DNA of 64,000 bases from Acanthornis magna (Eukaryota > Chordata > Aves > Passeriformes > Acanthizidae). Position 1 is the stretch's first letter; the number at the start of each line of letters is the position of its first letter. Where the stretch lies: assembly GCA_036785705.1 (NCBI GenBank), contig JAWUZG010000139.1, positions 806,001-870,000 on the forward strand, given 5' to 3'. The notes under the pieces were generated by a model. It was given only the letters and a program-made list of their open reading frames with translations, searched no databases and was not told the DNA's origin. The translations under genes and the position numbers were made by a program. Positions 9,819-22,529 of this stretch are shown here, piece by piece.

Positions 9819-11757
9819 CTACTGTACTACTATTTGTTGTAGTACATTTGAAGTAAAATGTGTTCCTCTATCTGAGTCTATTCTATTAACCATTCCATAT
9901 CTGGGAATAATTTGTTCTAAAAGGGTTTTACATACTACATTAGCTGTAGCTCTGACAGTGGGGACAGCTTCCACCCAATGAGTTAAATGATCTATTATTA
10001 CTAATAAAAATTTCCACTTCTGTACTTGAGGGAGTTCAGTAAAATCTACTTGGATACTTTGAAATGGTTGCAGAGCTAACTCGTGACCTCCTGGGGTTGT
10101 TTTTCTCATTACCTTTTTATTTACTTTTTGACAAGTTATGCATTTCTCAGTTACTTGCTTTGCTAATCCAAAGACCCCAATGCACCCATAATTCCTTAAA
10201 AAGTGATCACACAAAGCCTGAGTACCCCAATGAGTCTTTTGATGCAAGCCTTCTAATACTTTTCTAGTAAGCGGTTTATTAAGTAACTGCCTTCCATCAG
10301 GGAGTTTCCATTTGCCAGATGGATCTTGCTTTCCCCCAATCTTACTTAATTCCTTTTCTTCTGCTTCACTAAATTTTGGAATTTCCGGTTCTTCCTTATC
10401 TGGAGTCAAAATTAACAAGATTTTTTTGGTCCCATTCTCTGCTGCATCTTTAGCTTCTTGGTCTGCCGGATTATTCCCTCTTATTTCTGGGGTCATTCCC
10501 TTTTGGTGTCCCTTAACATGTACTACTGCTATTTCTTCTGGCAACTTTAGTGCTTCTAAAACCTCTAAAATCAGTCCTTCATGTATTAATCCTTTTCCCT
10601 TAGAATTTAGTAATCCTCTTTCTTCCCAAATTTTCCCAAAAGTATGTACTACTCCAAAGGCATATTTTGAATCAGTATATATGGTTCCTTTTTCTTTTGC
10701 TAGATATTCCAATGCTCTCTTTAGAGCACATAATTCACAAGATTGAGCTGACCAATGTGAAGGCAATTTCCCTTTTTCAATAGTCTGCATATTTTCTCCA
10801 TCTACTAAAGTATATCCTGACATTCTTTTTCCTTGTAGGCATCTAGATGAACCATCAACATATATTTTTCTCCCTTCTGGGAGGGCCTGTTCTGCTAGAT
10901 CTTCCCAAACCTTAGTTTGATATTGTATAATTTCTGAGCAGTTATGTATTAAATCACTTTCTGGTTCTCCATATAAAAATTGAGCTGGGTTTAAACTTTT
11001 GTCTACTTCTAATGTCAAGTCATCACTGTCTATTAGAATTGCTTCATATTTTAACATTCTGCAATCGGTTAACCATTTTTCAGCTTTCTGATTTAACATG
11101 CTCCTGACTGCATAAGGACTATGCACAATTAACTTGCTTCCAAAAGTAAGTTTACGACTCTCTTCTACTCGAATGGCAGTAGCTGCTATAGCTTGTACAC
11201 GCACTGGCCAGCCATGGCTTACTGGATCTAGCATTTTAGATAAATAAGCTATTGGCCTTTTCACTCCTCCCCATTCCTGAACTAAGACTCCATGGGCTAC
11301 TCCACTTTCTGCATTCACATACAGATGAAAAGGTTTTTCTAATGAGGGTAAACCCAAAGCAGGTACTGAGGCTAGCTTAATCTTTAGTTCTTCTAATTTA
11401 ATATCATCTTTAGTCCATTTTATATTGTTCCCCTCTGTCAATTTTTCGTACAAGAATTTTACTGCCTTTGTATACCCTTCAATCCACAGTCTACAATGTC
11501 CCAATAATCCAAGCAGCCTTCTAACTTCCTTCTTTGAAGAAGGAGGGGGGAGAGATAAAATCCCCGCAATCCACTCAGGATTTAGTTTTTGGCTTCCTTT
11601 ACTTATTAAATGACTGAGATACTTTACTTCTGATTCCACAAATTGTAGTTTTCCTTTTGATACTCTTAATCCTTTTTCCCCAAGAAAGTTTAAAAGTTTG
11701 ATAGTAGTCTCTCTAACTTCTGTTTCAACTTCCCCTGATAAGAAAAGATCATCAATT
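9819..11757 (-). pseudogene. pol: ERV pol: RT thumb/connection, RNase H, integrase core (truncated)
   Basis: 606-residue open stretch (11639-9819). N-terminal third: RT thumb and connection (KEVRRLLGLLGHCRLWIEGY). Middle: RNase H with acidic residues in IYVDGSS, QSCELCALKRAL, TIYTDSKYAF and NNPADQEAKDAA. C-terminal third: integrase HHCC finger (HQKTHWG..., CITCQ) and first two acidic residues (QVDFTEL, RIDSDRGTHF). In the sequence at 11640-11757 RT homology continues to a DDLFLSG stretch, where an in-frame stop and the loss of homology mark the 5' break of the element. Confidence 0.88.
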
Positions 11758-13775
11758 TAGGTTTCTCAGCTGAAGGATATTGCAGGTGAAACTTGCTTCG
11801 AGAGAAAATCCCAATAGGTGTATTTTGTTTTAAACTAATTATTTTTACCTGGAGTCTGAACACATGAGCAAAATGCACCTCTCCACCTAATAATCAATTT
11901 TGACACCAAGCCATCCTGAGCACTAGATGAATCACCAGGTGAAGGGAAAAGAAGCATTTGGCCCTCTTCCAACAGCATTTCATGGTGCCTAGATATGAAA
12001 GTCTTTGACAAAACAATGCTTTTCCTGTATTTGAAATTGCAGCACATATTCATAATCTCCCAAGACAATAACCAGGAGTCTGCAAGTGTGATGCAAAGAG
12101 AAGTAGTAGAAATCAGAGGATCCTTTAGTTTTTGGTTTACTAATTTAGCCTGGGACTGGAAAGAACTCTAGAGCAATGATTATAGAGTAGTTATTTCCTG
12201 TGTTTGTGAAGATATGCATTTTCTTTCTTACTTTCTCCTCCCTCCCACCCCCATGCCCCATGTGGCATGGATCCTTTAAGTTTTAAGAGATTTTTTTCTT
12301 TGGGTCCTTCTTTAATATTAGTAAGCAGCAATTGATTACTTACCCAAGTGTGCAGTAACTGAACAAACCCGAACAAGTACATTGCCATATAATGAAGCGA
12401 TCTTAAATAAGGGTATTAAATTCTGAGCAGTCATTCTGTAGGAAAAGACAGATGGAGATTAAGAATGTAGTAGGAATAAGAAAATGATGACATGACTGTA
12501 GGAAGTGTTTTTCATGTATATTGGTATAGCAATTAGTGACTTGCTCATGCAGCCTTTCAGAAAGGGTGGCCTAAGTGAGACTTGTAGTTCCTTCTTAGAC
12601 TCCTTGATGCTTCGATCCTGTAGTTAAAATTTGGCACATTGCTATTTAATGGTATAGCAAGGTGCTGCAGACTCATCTCCAAATTAGTTAAAAGAAATGG
12701 AGTTCATTTTCATTCCTGCTGTTTCTCTCTCTGTGTGCTAAGGATTGTTGCATTTAAGTGTTGGAAACCTACTTTGAATAGGAGAGGGAATTTAGTTCGG
12801 GGATGAACCCGTTCATCCATTTGGGGAAAATTTTCCTGCAAGGTAAAAGATTTCAAAATTATGTGCTGGAGACTCTAGTTTAAAATTAATGTTTCTGGAG
12901 TATTATAGTTGAAAATGTGCAATTATTCATGATAGAATTGGAAGTAATAGTACACTGTTTTCATCTGTATCTTAAAAAGCCATGCTTAATTAATCTTGTG
13001 CTTTCCTGTACAAAATGTGGTCTCCCAAGCTTTCAGTCGTTTTTACATTATGGTTGTACATTCAGAAAAATTACTCTTTCACATTAGTCAGTTGGTGTCA
13101 CCTTTCCCCAAGCCATTCTGGTCCATTCTGCGTGCTTCCTCATTCCACTGCCTTTTCTCTCATGTCTCCTCTTCTTCTCATCTTATTTCTTTTCATATTG
13201 ATTTTTTCCCTCATGCTCTTATTTTGTGTGCATTTCTTCTCTGGTTGTCACTTTACAATCAGCTGCAAACGGTGTCTTATTTGCTTCTGTGTCTTCTGTT
13301 ATGACAATATGCTGAAGAGTTGTGTTAAGGTGCAGGATATTTTGTAAGATTTGTTCAGGGCAGGTGCAAGGGATGTGGTGACTGACCTGATTTTCCATGG
13401 ATTGGTCTATGGAAAGGAAAAGGTGAGGAATGTCCTGACAGTGGATGTGAAAAATGGAAGTTTAGAAAAAGCAGGTAGAAAAAAAAAAATCAAGGAAGTG
13501 AGTTATAGGGATCAGCACAAGAGGAAATACTTGATCATTTGAAATGGAATGAGAAAGTGGGGACAAGGGATTTTGATGTTGCTGATGGAAGCTGCTGTTT
13601 CTGCTGAATCAAGCTTCTGAGGGGTCCCTTGTCTTTTACACAGGTTGTCTGAACTAACCTTTGTTGTTTTCAGATTATCCAACAGCTGTTGGAAAACTTA
13701 GAAAAAATGATTAATAAGCTTGGCCCTAAGTGATTGTGTTTTTTCATGAGGTGCTATTTTTTTTCATTTTGACAG
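11758..13775 (+). other. Remainder of SEMA4D intron 1
   Basis: AT-rich intronic sequence. A short minus-strand frame near 11878 is next to the ERV break but shows no retroviral motif I can name. Nothing else is supported. Confidence 0.5.
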
Positions 13776-13921
13776 AGGTCCAGCTAATACATTTTAAGGA
13801 ATCAAAAGTGTCAAACTATTCAGTCTTGCTGTTAAGTGAAGACAAAAATGTTCTATTTGTAGGAGCCAGGGAAGTGATCTTTGCCTTAAATGCAGTGAAT
13901 ATTGCTGAGAAGCAGCACGAG
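13776..13921 (+). pseudogene. SEMA4D: SEMA4D exon 2 (start of Sema domain)
   Basis: Acceptor TTTTGACAG, donor GAG|GTATGC. Encodes EVQLIHFKESKVSNYSVLLL, then SEDKNVLFVGAREVIFAL and the rest, the first Sema-domain blade. Phase 1 to phase 0, 146 bases, no lesion. Confidence 0.9.
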
Positions 13922-14653
13922 GTATGCCTTTTAATACATTATCCTCCATGTAAAAATCATACTCCAAATTTGACTTAATTTCCTGATATCAGTAGCATTG
14001 CATTTTAGGCAAATAGGTATCTGAAAGAGAAATTACTCTGTATGGGCTACTCCAATACTATTTCTGGAAGGTTTTACAGAGTAAAAGAGAGGAAGAAGGG
14101 AGAGCTTAGATATAAACAAGTCATTAGAGGTCTCCTTGGGTGTTTTCTTACTGTCAGGAGTGGGCTGTCTTCTGTTAATCTGAATTTTCATGGGTGGTGG
14201 TGGGCACTTTCACCAGCATATAAAACGTAGCTGTGAAGTTGTATTCAGTATAATGAAAATTGGTCCAGTAAGTTTTCTTGGATTCCTCTCCCCCAAGTGT
14301 TTTTTATTCAAGTCTTAGGAAGTACTTCAAATTGCAAAAATACTTAAACCAATTGCAGTTTCATTTCCCTAAGGCATATGGTAATGAAAAGTTTGTTAGC
14401 AATTTGTGGGGAATTGTCATTATGAACCCAAAAGACGGTAGTTCAGTTCTGCTTAAGGCACATGGATTTCAAAATGTCACCTCCCTGGGAAAAATGGCTT
14501 TGAACCTTGAAATGCTGCCTGCAAAATGTCTTGCATTTGCTCTAGATAGTATTAGGATTGCCTTTTCTTATGTGGGTCACTGCAAGATTTTCAGACCTTG
14601 CATTGAATTCAAGTACTTTCAATGTGCTTTTTGTTGCATGTTTTTTCACTTAG

Positions 14654-14716
14654 TTACACTGGAAGGTCACAGAAGATAAAAGGACTCAATGTGTACTCAA
14701 GGGCAAATCAGAACAG
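14654..14716 (+). pseudogene. SEMA4D: SEMA4D exon 3 (Sema domain)
   Basis: 63 bases, phase 0 to 0, bounded by CACTTAG and CAG|GTATGT. Encodes LHWKVTEDKRTQCVLKGKSE plus Q, with the conserved Sema cysteine. Confidence 0.9.
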
Positions 14717-17049
14717 GTATGTACTTTTATTGAAAGTTGAGAAAGATCTTGCACATTTTACTTCAAGAGGAGTGACGTTAAAAGAAGAATTTGTCCAACT
14801 GTTTGAAATTAAAATGTCAAGATAATCACTTAAATTTTTTTTATTAACTTGAGCGTTAGAAACAATGCTTAGTCTTTTTTTAAAAATTCTTAGTTCTTAA
14901 TTTTTTGTTGTTGAATATTATTTGAATGTTCGAAAACATGAACACACCGTGATGTGTGCTTAACGTTCATGGTTTTCCATTAAGACAATAAAAGATACAG
15001 CTTTCACTGAAGTAATTGATAGCAACTGTTGTGTTTTGTTACTGCAATAATTCCGTCAACGCATTTGATTTAACGGAATGAATGATTAATTTGAAATGCT
15101 TTGCTTTAGAGCATAGGGGCTTTTTATTAGGCCAGTGTATTTTTTCACTAAGTGCAGATCCGTGTGTTGTGTTGCTTGGCGGGTGTGACTCAGAGAGCAG
15201 CCAGACCTGCCAGCTCGGCAGGGTCCCGTGGTGTTTGTGGGAACCACTGACTCCGCATGACTGCCAGGAGCTGGCCTGCTCCTTTTGCCTCTCTGTGGAG
15301 ATGATTTACTCGAGCTAGTTGTATGTGGATGTACCTTTCTGTTTTGTAATACTACTTCATTTAGTGTATTTGTGCAATACCACTCATGCAGTAAAGCCGG
15401 GATTTGCTGGGCAAGACTGATGGTCAGGCCTTTAGCACAGGTTTGAAAGTAGAAGTCTGCAAGTGCTATGAATACAAAAAGCAGACCTACTCTGCACTTG
15501 AGGGATGTGATGCTCGAACTTGCAGCTTCTTTGGTTCACACTGTTAAAAAACCCCAAATGCTGCATGCAGGCCTGATAGTTCCCCTGCATTCATATGCTT
15601 CATCAGGGTGGAAGTGGCTCTCTCCCTCTGACTAGTGACTTCTTTTCCTTGACTGAGCACTGGTGACCATCAGGACATTATTGGTACATGAGGTGTGGCA
15701 GCCATTTAAAGTCTGTTTCCTCCTTGTCTATCTGTTCAGGATGGGATCAGAGAATATTATTTTTGTTTTCCAGTTCAGTTGGGGTTGCTACTAGTAATAC
15801 TCACATACAGCTGTGATGAATATGAGATACGATTTTCTCTTCTATGTATGTGCATATGTTTAGCAGACTGTCTGTGAATCTCCACAAGTTCTCTCAGAAA
15901 TTATTGGGGTATACTGCAGACCCCATTAATACATCTATTGACAGAGCTCTGAATTAATTTTCTTTTATTTTTTCCTGCTCCCAGTTTAGCAACTGACACT
16001 TACTGCCAGCCATGCTTTTTCCTCACTGTACTTCTGACCTTCTAGGAGTCAAGTTTATGTTGTAGCCATGATGTTTTGCACAGCGCAATAGTTTCAAAAG
16101 AGTCAAGGTATTAAGCCACTACTCCTATTTCTTACACTTCTCACTTACAGTTCTCTCCCCCACCCATCAGCACTGTGCTGTATAATGCCAGCAGAAAGCA
16201 TTCATGAAGCTGTTCAAGGGCCTGGTCTGGCAGAAAGCTGGTTTTACTCTCTTCCCCCCCTGCAGTTTTCTCCCATACAGTCACAGAAATACCTAGTTTG
16301 TCTCATGAGAAGGAACAGTAAGGCCAGAGCTTAAACTTGCTTAAGAAGTCCGTGGAACAACAGTTCAGTGTTGGGGTCTGGCAGTGTACCAGAAAGAATT
16401 AAGGGCTGTTGTTGATTCTGGGTTTTTTCACTCTTTTTAAGTGGGTGTTTAGAGTTGTTTTACTTCATTATTATTCTGAATTTTTATTGTATCCTTTATT
16501 AAGGGTTTTGCTCAAACTCCTTGTTCTATTTTAGAGCAAAAGATATTAAGGAGCTTCCTTGGATGATATCAAGGACTGGGAAAAAAGAAAAAAGGATGGC
16601 TCTAAGTGACAAAGCTTTGTAGCTAATTTAAGGGTATCAGAGGTTTTGCACTTAGGAAACAACCTTGGCTGTCACTGTTTCATCGAGGTGTACAAGGGCT
16701 GACAAAGTCCAAAAGTCCCTTCACGTTTAGCTAGTTGTTCCCATGGATTGGATGTGTGTTTGGAGCTTGTCCTTCCATCAAACAGGGGATGGACCCTGCT
16801 GAGCATGGTACCCTGCTAGGGTAATGTGGCAGCTGCCCACTCCTGGCTGGAGGAAACAGCTGCTGCAGGATTGATTAGAGTTCCTGGAGACTGTGGGGAG
16901 ATGGTGTCCCAACGTCACGTGTGTGTCACGCGGGCTCGCCGCTGTGATGTGGCACAAGTCGTGGCGATGGACGAGCTGGCAGCACATTGTTTGTTTATGT
17001 TGGAATGTGGAGACTGTGGTTTGTCAGAGCTAGTCCTTTCCTCATCCTC

Positions 17050-17335
17050 TGTTGTTGTTCTGATTTTCTGATATTCGTGGAGGTTCGCGGAAGCTCGCAG
17101 GGAAGTCAGGCAGGCAGCACACAAGATGGCGAAAAGAGAAACTTTATTTACAAGAACTTCTTTATATATCCATTAATAGTCTAATAATTATTGGCTGATA
17201 GTTTTTCCACCCCCTATAATGATTGGTTACAATGCTGAAGTGTCCAGTACCAAAACAATGAGATTAGAAAGCACAAGAATGCAAGTTATCTCTATTCTCC
17301 ATGAGAAAGAAGAGAAAGATTTTAAAACACTGCAA
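17050..17335 (-). mobile_element. Putative solo LTR in SEMA4D intron 3
   Basis: Minus-strand reading shows LTR-like order: CCAAT (CAACCAATCATT), TATA-like ATATATAAAG, polyadenylation signal AATAAAG, a short U5 and a terminal ACAACAACA. The left end at TGTTGTTG (17050) is plausible. The right end is uncertain, and no target-site duplication was found. It would end only about 15 bases before the exon 4 acceptor. Confidence 0.45.
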
Positions 17336-17351
17336 CTCCACTCTGTTACAG

Positions 17352-17450
17352 ACGGAGTGTCGTAATAACGTGCATGTCTTGCAACAGCTGAATGATACTT
17401 TTCTCTGCGTGTGTGGAACTAACGCATTTCGGCCAAGGTGTGATTACCTG
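17352..17450 (+). pseudogene. SEMA4D: SEMA4D exon 4 (Sema domain)
   Basis: 99 bases, phase 0 to 0, acceptor TGTTACAG, donor CTG|GTAAGA. Encodes TECRNNVHVLQQLNDTFLCV followed by CGTNAFRPRCDYL, including the Sema CGTNAF signature. Confidence 0.92.
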
Positions 17451-18577
17451 GTAAGAAATGTACCTATGTTTTGACCCAGCAGCAGCTGCAACTTCAAAGC
17501 AGCTCAGGTAAACAGAGTTAGTCTCCATTCCCAAAACTCTTCACTGCTGGTTGTAAGATTAGGAGCATTTATTGCACTGTCCCACCATAATGGTGGAGTA
17601 TGGAAATAAGCTGCACTGCTCCTTTTTCAGACCACTCAATGAATGATTGATTCATCTTGTCTAACTGCAGATTTACTTTCTTTTAGCTTTTATAATTCTT
17701 TGTGTTTTGTGTGTTAGCATGAAACCAGTTACTAAACCTGAAATGACATTGTTTGCAACTTCCACCCATAACCAAATCTCCCTGAAATTTCTCAGTTTCC
17801 TGTCTCTGCTTGTCTCTGCTCCTGGCTGTGCCAAAGATTTGTAGTGTTGAATCCTTCAAAATGAAGTCTTGGCACAAAATTAAAACTTTTTTCTCACTGC
17901 TGACTCTTGTATCATTTTCCTTACTGCAGCTCTCAGCAATTTGAAAACTGAGAAATCTTGTAATTCTTTGTGCCTTTAGCTTCCAGTGTCTTCATTACAC
18001 AATAAAACTGATTACTTCCCCAGCACTGTGGCTACAGTTCAACTTGCTGATCCTCATTCTCTTGATTTTTGAGGGATTTATGAAGTAGCAGCCAAAGTGC
18101 TCTATTGCTTTTTAAAGCCTAGTTGGATTACGCCCTATCTCACAAATTTAACATCATCTCAAAAATTGCTAAATCCACCTCAGAAAGCCTTCTTAATTTC
18201 TAAGACTCTCCATTTTTTTTTTTTTCAGACTAATTCAATAATTACCAGTTCTTTCTACGTATCAGTTAACTTCTCTGCCTTTCCTGCTGTCTGGCTTTTT
18301 TGAATGCTCTTTCTTGAGGTCTGTCTGGATTTAACTTTTCATCTTTTGCTCTTTTCTCCTTCCACCCTCACAAATTATAGGATCATATTTCTTCTATGTG
18401 GGAGAAAATAAGATTTTCTGAAAGCACATATGTCTTTCATAATTTGACACAAAATGCCTTTGATGCTGGAAGTTGATGATATAGCCCATTACTTAGTGTT
18501 TAGTGTTCAGTTAACTTTGCACAAGTTGAGTGGCTGAAAGAAAAAAGTGCTAATAGCTGTATTGTGGTTTTCAACAG

Positions 18578-18671
18578 AATTTAATTTCATTTGAACTTGG
18601 AGGTAAAACTGAAGATGGTAGGGGCAGATGTCCATTTGATCCTGCTCACAGCTACACATCTGTTGTGGTTG
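18578..18671 (+). pseudogene. SEMA4D: SEMA4D exon 5 (Sema domain)
   Basis: 94 bases, phase 0 to 1, acceptor TTCAACAG, donor G|GTAAGT. Encodes NLISFELGGKTEDGRGRCPF then DPAHSYTSVVV, with the conserved GRCPFDP motif. Confidence 0.92.
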
Positions 18672-19607
18672 GTAAGTTCAGACTTTGCATTCCTTTTTAT
18701 GTTTCGGAAATGTTTTATCTTTTCCACTGTCACCATCCAGTCTGTCATTATCAAAATGGCAGCTTGCATCTGTATTTTTTGTCTTTATTTTAAAGTATAG
18801 ACATTAAAATACTTACATAGTCAACCTTAGCATCTTTCTTAAAAGGAGAACTTCAAACTCTAGGTTGTTTTGGAAGCAACTTCTAAAATACTAATTTTCA
18901 AACTGTATTTCCTGGTGTTAAAGATATTTAATTCAGAGAGTCTAAATGTGCTTAGAGTGCCCTTGTAGTATCAATTACTGTGATTTCAGTAAATATAACA
19001 AGTAGTATTGTTATCTGTCCTGAAGGCATGCGACAGAATAGGGAAGCGAGGTATTTATTGCATGTGTACTTACTGCATGGAAACTCGCCGCTGAATCTTG
19101 ATTTGGGGAAGGCAGAATTTATGGCTTTACCTGAGTGTCTCACGGTCATAAGAGAGAAGCTCAACTTAGCATGAAATGGGAAATAAGAAAAAGAAACAAA
19201 CATGCTCCCTGCATTGTGCCTAAATTTGTACAAGTCAAGTTTGAATAATGGTGGCATAGAAAGAGAGGAAAATAATTACAGACTTCTGATGCATTTAAGT
19301 AAATCTGCATGTGTTTACATAAACGGTAGGTTTTCATGTTAAGTGTTAAAGTCCCACAAAAACAATGTTGACTTTTGTCAGTTCTAGTGTTAGAGCAATA
19401 ATAATAATAAACCCAAGTGTGGAAGTGTTAGGCTTGAGAGTGATCGGCAGAAATATAAACATAAAAGACATGTCTAGGGTAATTCAGAGGGAATCCATGT
19501 TTATTTTTTCTTGTGGGAAGTTTAAACATACATAGACTCACCAAATATTTATGTACCCTTTTTGGTATCTAGTCCATAAGTTCAATTCTTTTGGTTTTGT
19601 GTTGAAG

Positions 19608-19721
19608 ATGAGGAGCTTTATTCTGGGACTTCTAACAATTTGTTGGGAAGTGAACCTATTATTTCACGGCACTCTCGTCGAAGCTCTCTGAGAACAGAGT
19701 ATCCAATACCTTGGCTTAATG
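19608..19721 (+). pseudogene. SEMA4D: SEMA4D exon 6 (Sema domain)
   Basis: 114 bases, phase 1 to 1. Encodes DEELYSGTSNNLLGSEPIIS then RHSRRSSLRTEYPIPWLN. The YSGT motif and the WLN end are conserved. Confidence 0.92.
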
Positions 19722-20577
19722 GTAAGTGGGCATGAGAAATGTCCCAAACAAGTTCCTTTTCGTTCTTCAACACCACAGGTACAGAGTATGTATCTTAGCT
19801 GGCTAAGGAGCAATCGTCAGGTGTCTCAAAGAGATGGATTTTGGTGTGCTGGCCTACACTGTGCGTGTGTGCCCTCGTGCATGCCATCAAGAGCTTTTAT
19901 TTTGAAATTTCAGGATTTTTATCGGCATTGATGATGAAAACAGCTTCAGAATAGACACGCTTCAACTTGACATGAACGGTTTATTTCTTTTCTGCTTGTT
20001 TATCCTTGCAATAATGCAGTTTGGTTATGATACAGGAAGGAATAGAATGGTTTTGCTCTTGAATTGGTTCTCAAATTGAGCTGATCATGGTTCTTGGCTC
20101 TTTCAGTTCCTGAATTTCAAAATTGACTGAGTTTTGTGGTTGCTCAGAGGTTTGAGGCTTTGTGCCAAAAAGGACCAAAATCATGATCATTGTGTCCAAA
20201 AAGGATAGGATTGGACAGAGGCAGGCAAAGGAGGGTTGCCTTTGCAGGCCCATTAGAAAACCACATTTGAATGTGGCCTGAAGAATGATAAGGTAATGAG
20301 CTGTCACATCATAGGTATCTCTCAGGTATCTTAGTGCTATCACATAGGTTTTAGGGGTTTTTGTTTTTTTTCTGTTTGTTTTCAGGTGGTTTGGTTTTTG
20401 TTTGGAAATGCTCTTCATATTGTGAACAGCAAAATGTGTAGGCAGGTCAGTGACTGGAGAGGAGGTAAATGCAATGTGGAGTTTGGAGTTTGGGCGAAAG
20501 ACAATTTCTGAGGGTCTTGGAGGGAATCAAGTTAGTAGTCACCTACAGAATAGAAATACTTCTGTTTGTATCTCTAG

Positions 20578-20729
20578 AGCCCAGCTTTGTTTTTGCTGAT
20601 GTGGTAAGAGCAGATCCAAACAGCACAGATGGAGAAGACGACAAGATAAACTTCTTTTTCACTGAGGTGTCTGTGGAGTATGAATTCATTGGAAAATTGA
20701 TGATTCCAAGAAGAGCTAGAGTATGCAAG
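20578..20729 (+). pseudogene. SEMA4D: SEMA4D exon 7 (Sema domain)
   Basis: 152 bases, phase 1 to 0. Encodes [37 protein letters not shown] and ends RARVCK|GTGGGA. The [12 protein letters not shown] motif matches SEMA4D. Confidence 0.93.
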
Positions 20730-22065
20730 GTGGGAGATAGTTCCATTTACTTTTACTGTATCTCTTAGAATCTTGTGTGTGTGTTAAAAAGTATTCATTC
20801 TTGTGGACTTACTGCCATGTAAATGGAAGTGATTGAATTTGGTGAATTTTAATGAATGAGCAGTTCCAATCAGGTTGTCAGAACTGAGAAAGCCAAATGG
20901 TTGCTTTGTGAATAAATACTTGATCTATTTTTCACAGTTGTGAAATTTCGGTACATCTGGGGGTTCTGCTCTCCTCTGGGAGAAAACAAAGCAACCGTGA
21001 CAAAGAAAACAAAGCAACCGTTTTCCCAACAGCAAATTTATCTGGCTGTTTCGTTTTTATGAGGTTAGAAGTTTTATTTTGACTTTACTGTTTTGTAGTT
21101 AAACAGGGAAGTCAAAACATCAGTAATGAGTTAGTGCCCTTGAGATTTCCATTAAACAAGGAGCTGGAGGCAGGTTTACATGGGACTTCTTATTATGGCA
21201 CTCTGCCTACTGACAGCTTGTGCACACTTTCAGAGGGGAGTATTGTGAAATATGAGAGCTTCATTTATTGTGTTATTCTGTATTTCAGACTGTTGTTTGA
21301 AATGGAAATTGGTGGCAGGTTGCAAATCTATAAGCACTTCTACTTAATTGTTTTAATAAATTTGCAGATTTCCTTGAATACATTGCATATACAATTGGAT
21401 AATGAGTGGAAATATTAAATGGAAATATGAATATTGTTTCAACATACATTGAAATCTCTCTTTTAGAGACGTATCAGAGCTACAGGTCAATTATCAAACA
21501 TTTTGAAACATTTCTAGTCAATAGATCTTAACTTCTTTAAGCCTTGGTACCTGCAAATCCTTAATAAAGATGGTAACTGCTAGAAGGATTAAGCCATTGC
21601 TGGATTTCTTCCAATGAAATTATCAATGTCAGGCAAGTTTTAAGGCATACTGCAGCATTAGAATTTAAATCAGTTTTGATGTCACAGAACAAATGCAATA
21701 TTACCTATTTCTCTTAAAGGACAGTATAATACTTCCATGCTTGTTTTACTTTTTTCCTAATGATGCATCTCCCATCTCAGCTTTTTTGAGTGTTGCTGAG
21801 GTATGTTCTTCATTAACGCTCGTATTTCATCTTCCCTGTGCGTGCGATAGAAATAATTTTGCATTATTTTTGTTGAATCAATTTTCCTGTAGCTTTCATC
21901 CTGTTCTGTTTGTGGATGTGTGAACATTTATTGATGTTGCTAGAGATGAAATGTTACAAAATACCAGGGCTTAGTAATTAAGCCGCTGTACAGCAGTGGT
22001 TCTTAAATGCAAAAATACTGCTAGCACTCCTCACAAACACCTTTTTATTTTTTTAATACCATAAG

Positions 22066-22241
22066 AGGGACTGAGGAGGATTAAAGACCTTGCAGAAAAA
22101 ATGGACTTCCTTTCTCAAGGCCAGACTGCTTTGTACCATCCCTGATAAGAATTTAATTTTCAATGTTATCAATGATGTTTTTATTCTCAAATCTCCAACT
22201 TTGAAGGAGCCAGTGATATATGGAGTCTTCACCCCACAACT
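22066..22241 (+). pseudogene. SEMA4D: SEMA4D exon 8 (Sema domain) with premature stop
   Basis: 176 bases, phase 0 to 2. The correct frame reads RD, stop, [20 protein letters not shown] and on to FTPQL. The TGA at 22072-22074 falls between D and GG of the conserved Sema DxGG motif. The rest of the exon is open only in this frame. Confidence 0.9.
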
Positions 22242-22369
22242 GTAAGTGTGCTGTAGCCTTTTCCTGGTTAAGTACCTTTCATCTCAGCTGGTTACTACAA
22301 GAAAATAATAATTCTTCCTATGTTTTGTTGTGTTTTGTTTTTTTTCCTAATTTCTTCCTGTGCTTACAG

Positions 22370-22529
22370 GAATAATGTGGGGTTGTCAGCAGTGTGTGCG
22401 TACAATCTGTCTACTGTAGAAGAGGTTTTCTCAAAAGGAAAATACACGCAGAGTGGTAGAGTAGAACCATCCCATCATGTAAAGTGGGTATGATACTACG
22501 GGGAAATTCCTAATCCTCGGCCTGGTGCA
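22370..22529 (+). pseudogene. SEMA4D: SEMA4D exon 9 (Sema domain) with premature stop
   Basis: 160 bases, phase 2 to 0. Encodes [20 protein letters not shown] and on to HHVKWV, then TGA (22491-22493), then YYGEIPNPRPGA. The stop replaces the residue after the conserved KWV. The position is arginine in human SEMA4D, so a CGA-to-TGA change is likely. Confidence 0.9.

Larger units (their letters stand above)
6087..11757 (-). mobile_element. 5'-truncated class I (gammaretrovirus-like) ERV, antisense in SEMA4D intron 1
   Basis: Order on the minus strand: partial RT, RNase H, integrase, a small Cys-rich frame, env surface and transmembrane regions, polypurine tract, LTR. Everything 5' of the RT active-site region (5' LTR, leader, gag, protease, fingers/palm) is missing or unrecognisable, with the break near 11757. 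All reading frames carry stops or shifts, so the element is defective. Gamma-type assignment rests on the integrase style, a CXXC-like surface motif and the LTR structure. It lies opposite to the host gene, the orientation usually tolerated in introns. Confidence 0.88.

Noticed and set aside
22066..22074. Reading the exon 8 TGA as selenocysteine
   Set aside because: Semaphorins are not selenoproteins, and other lesions in the same gene explain it as ordinary decay.
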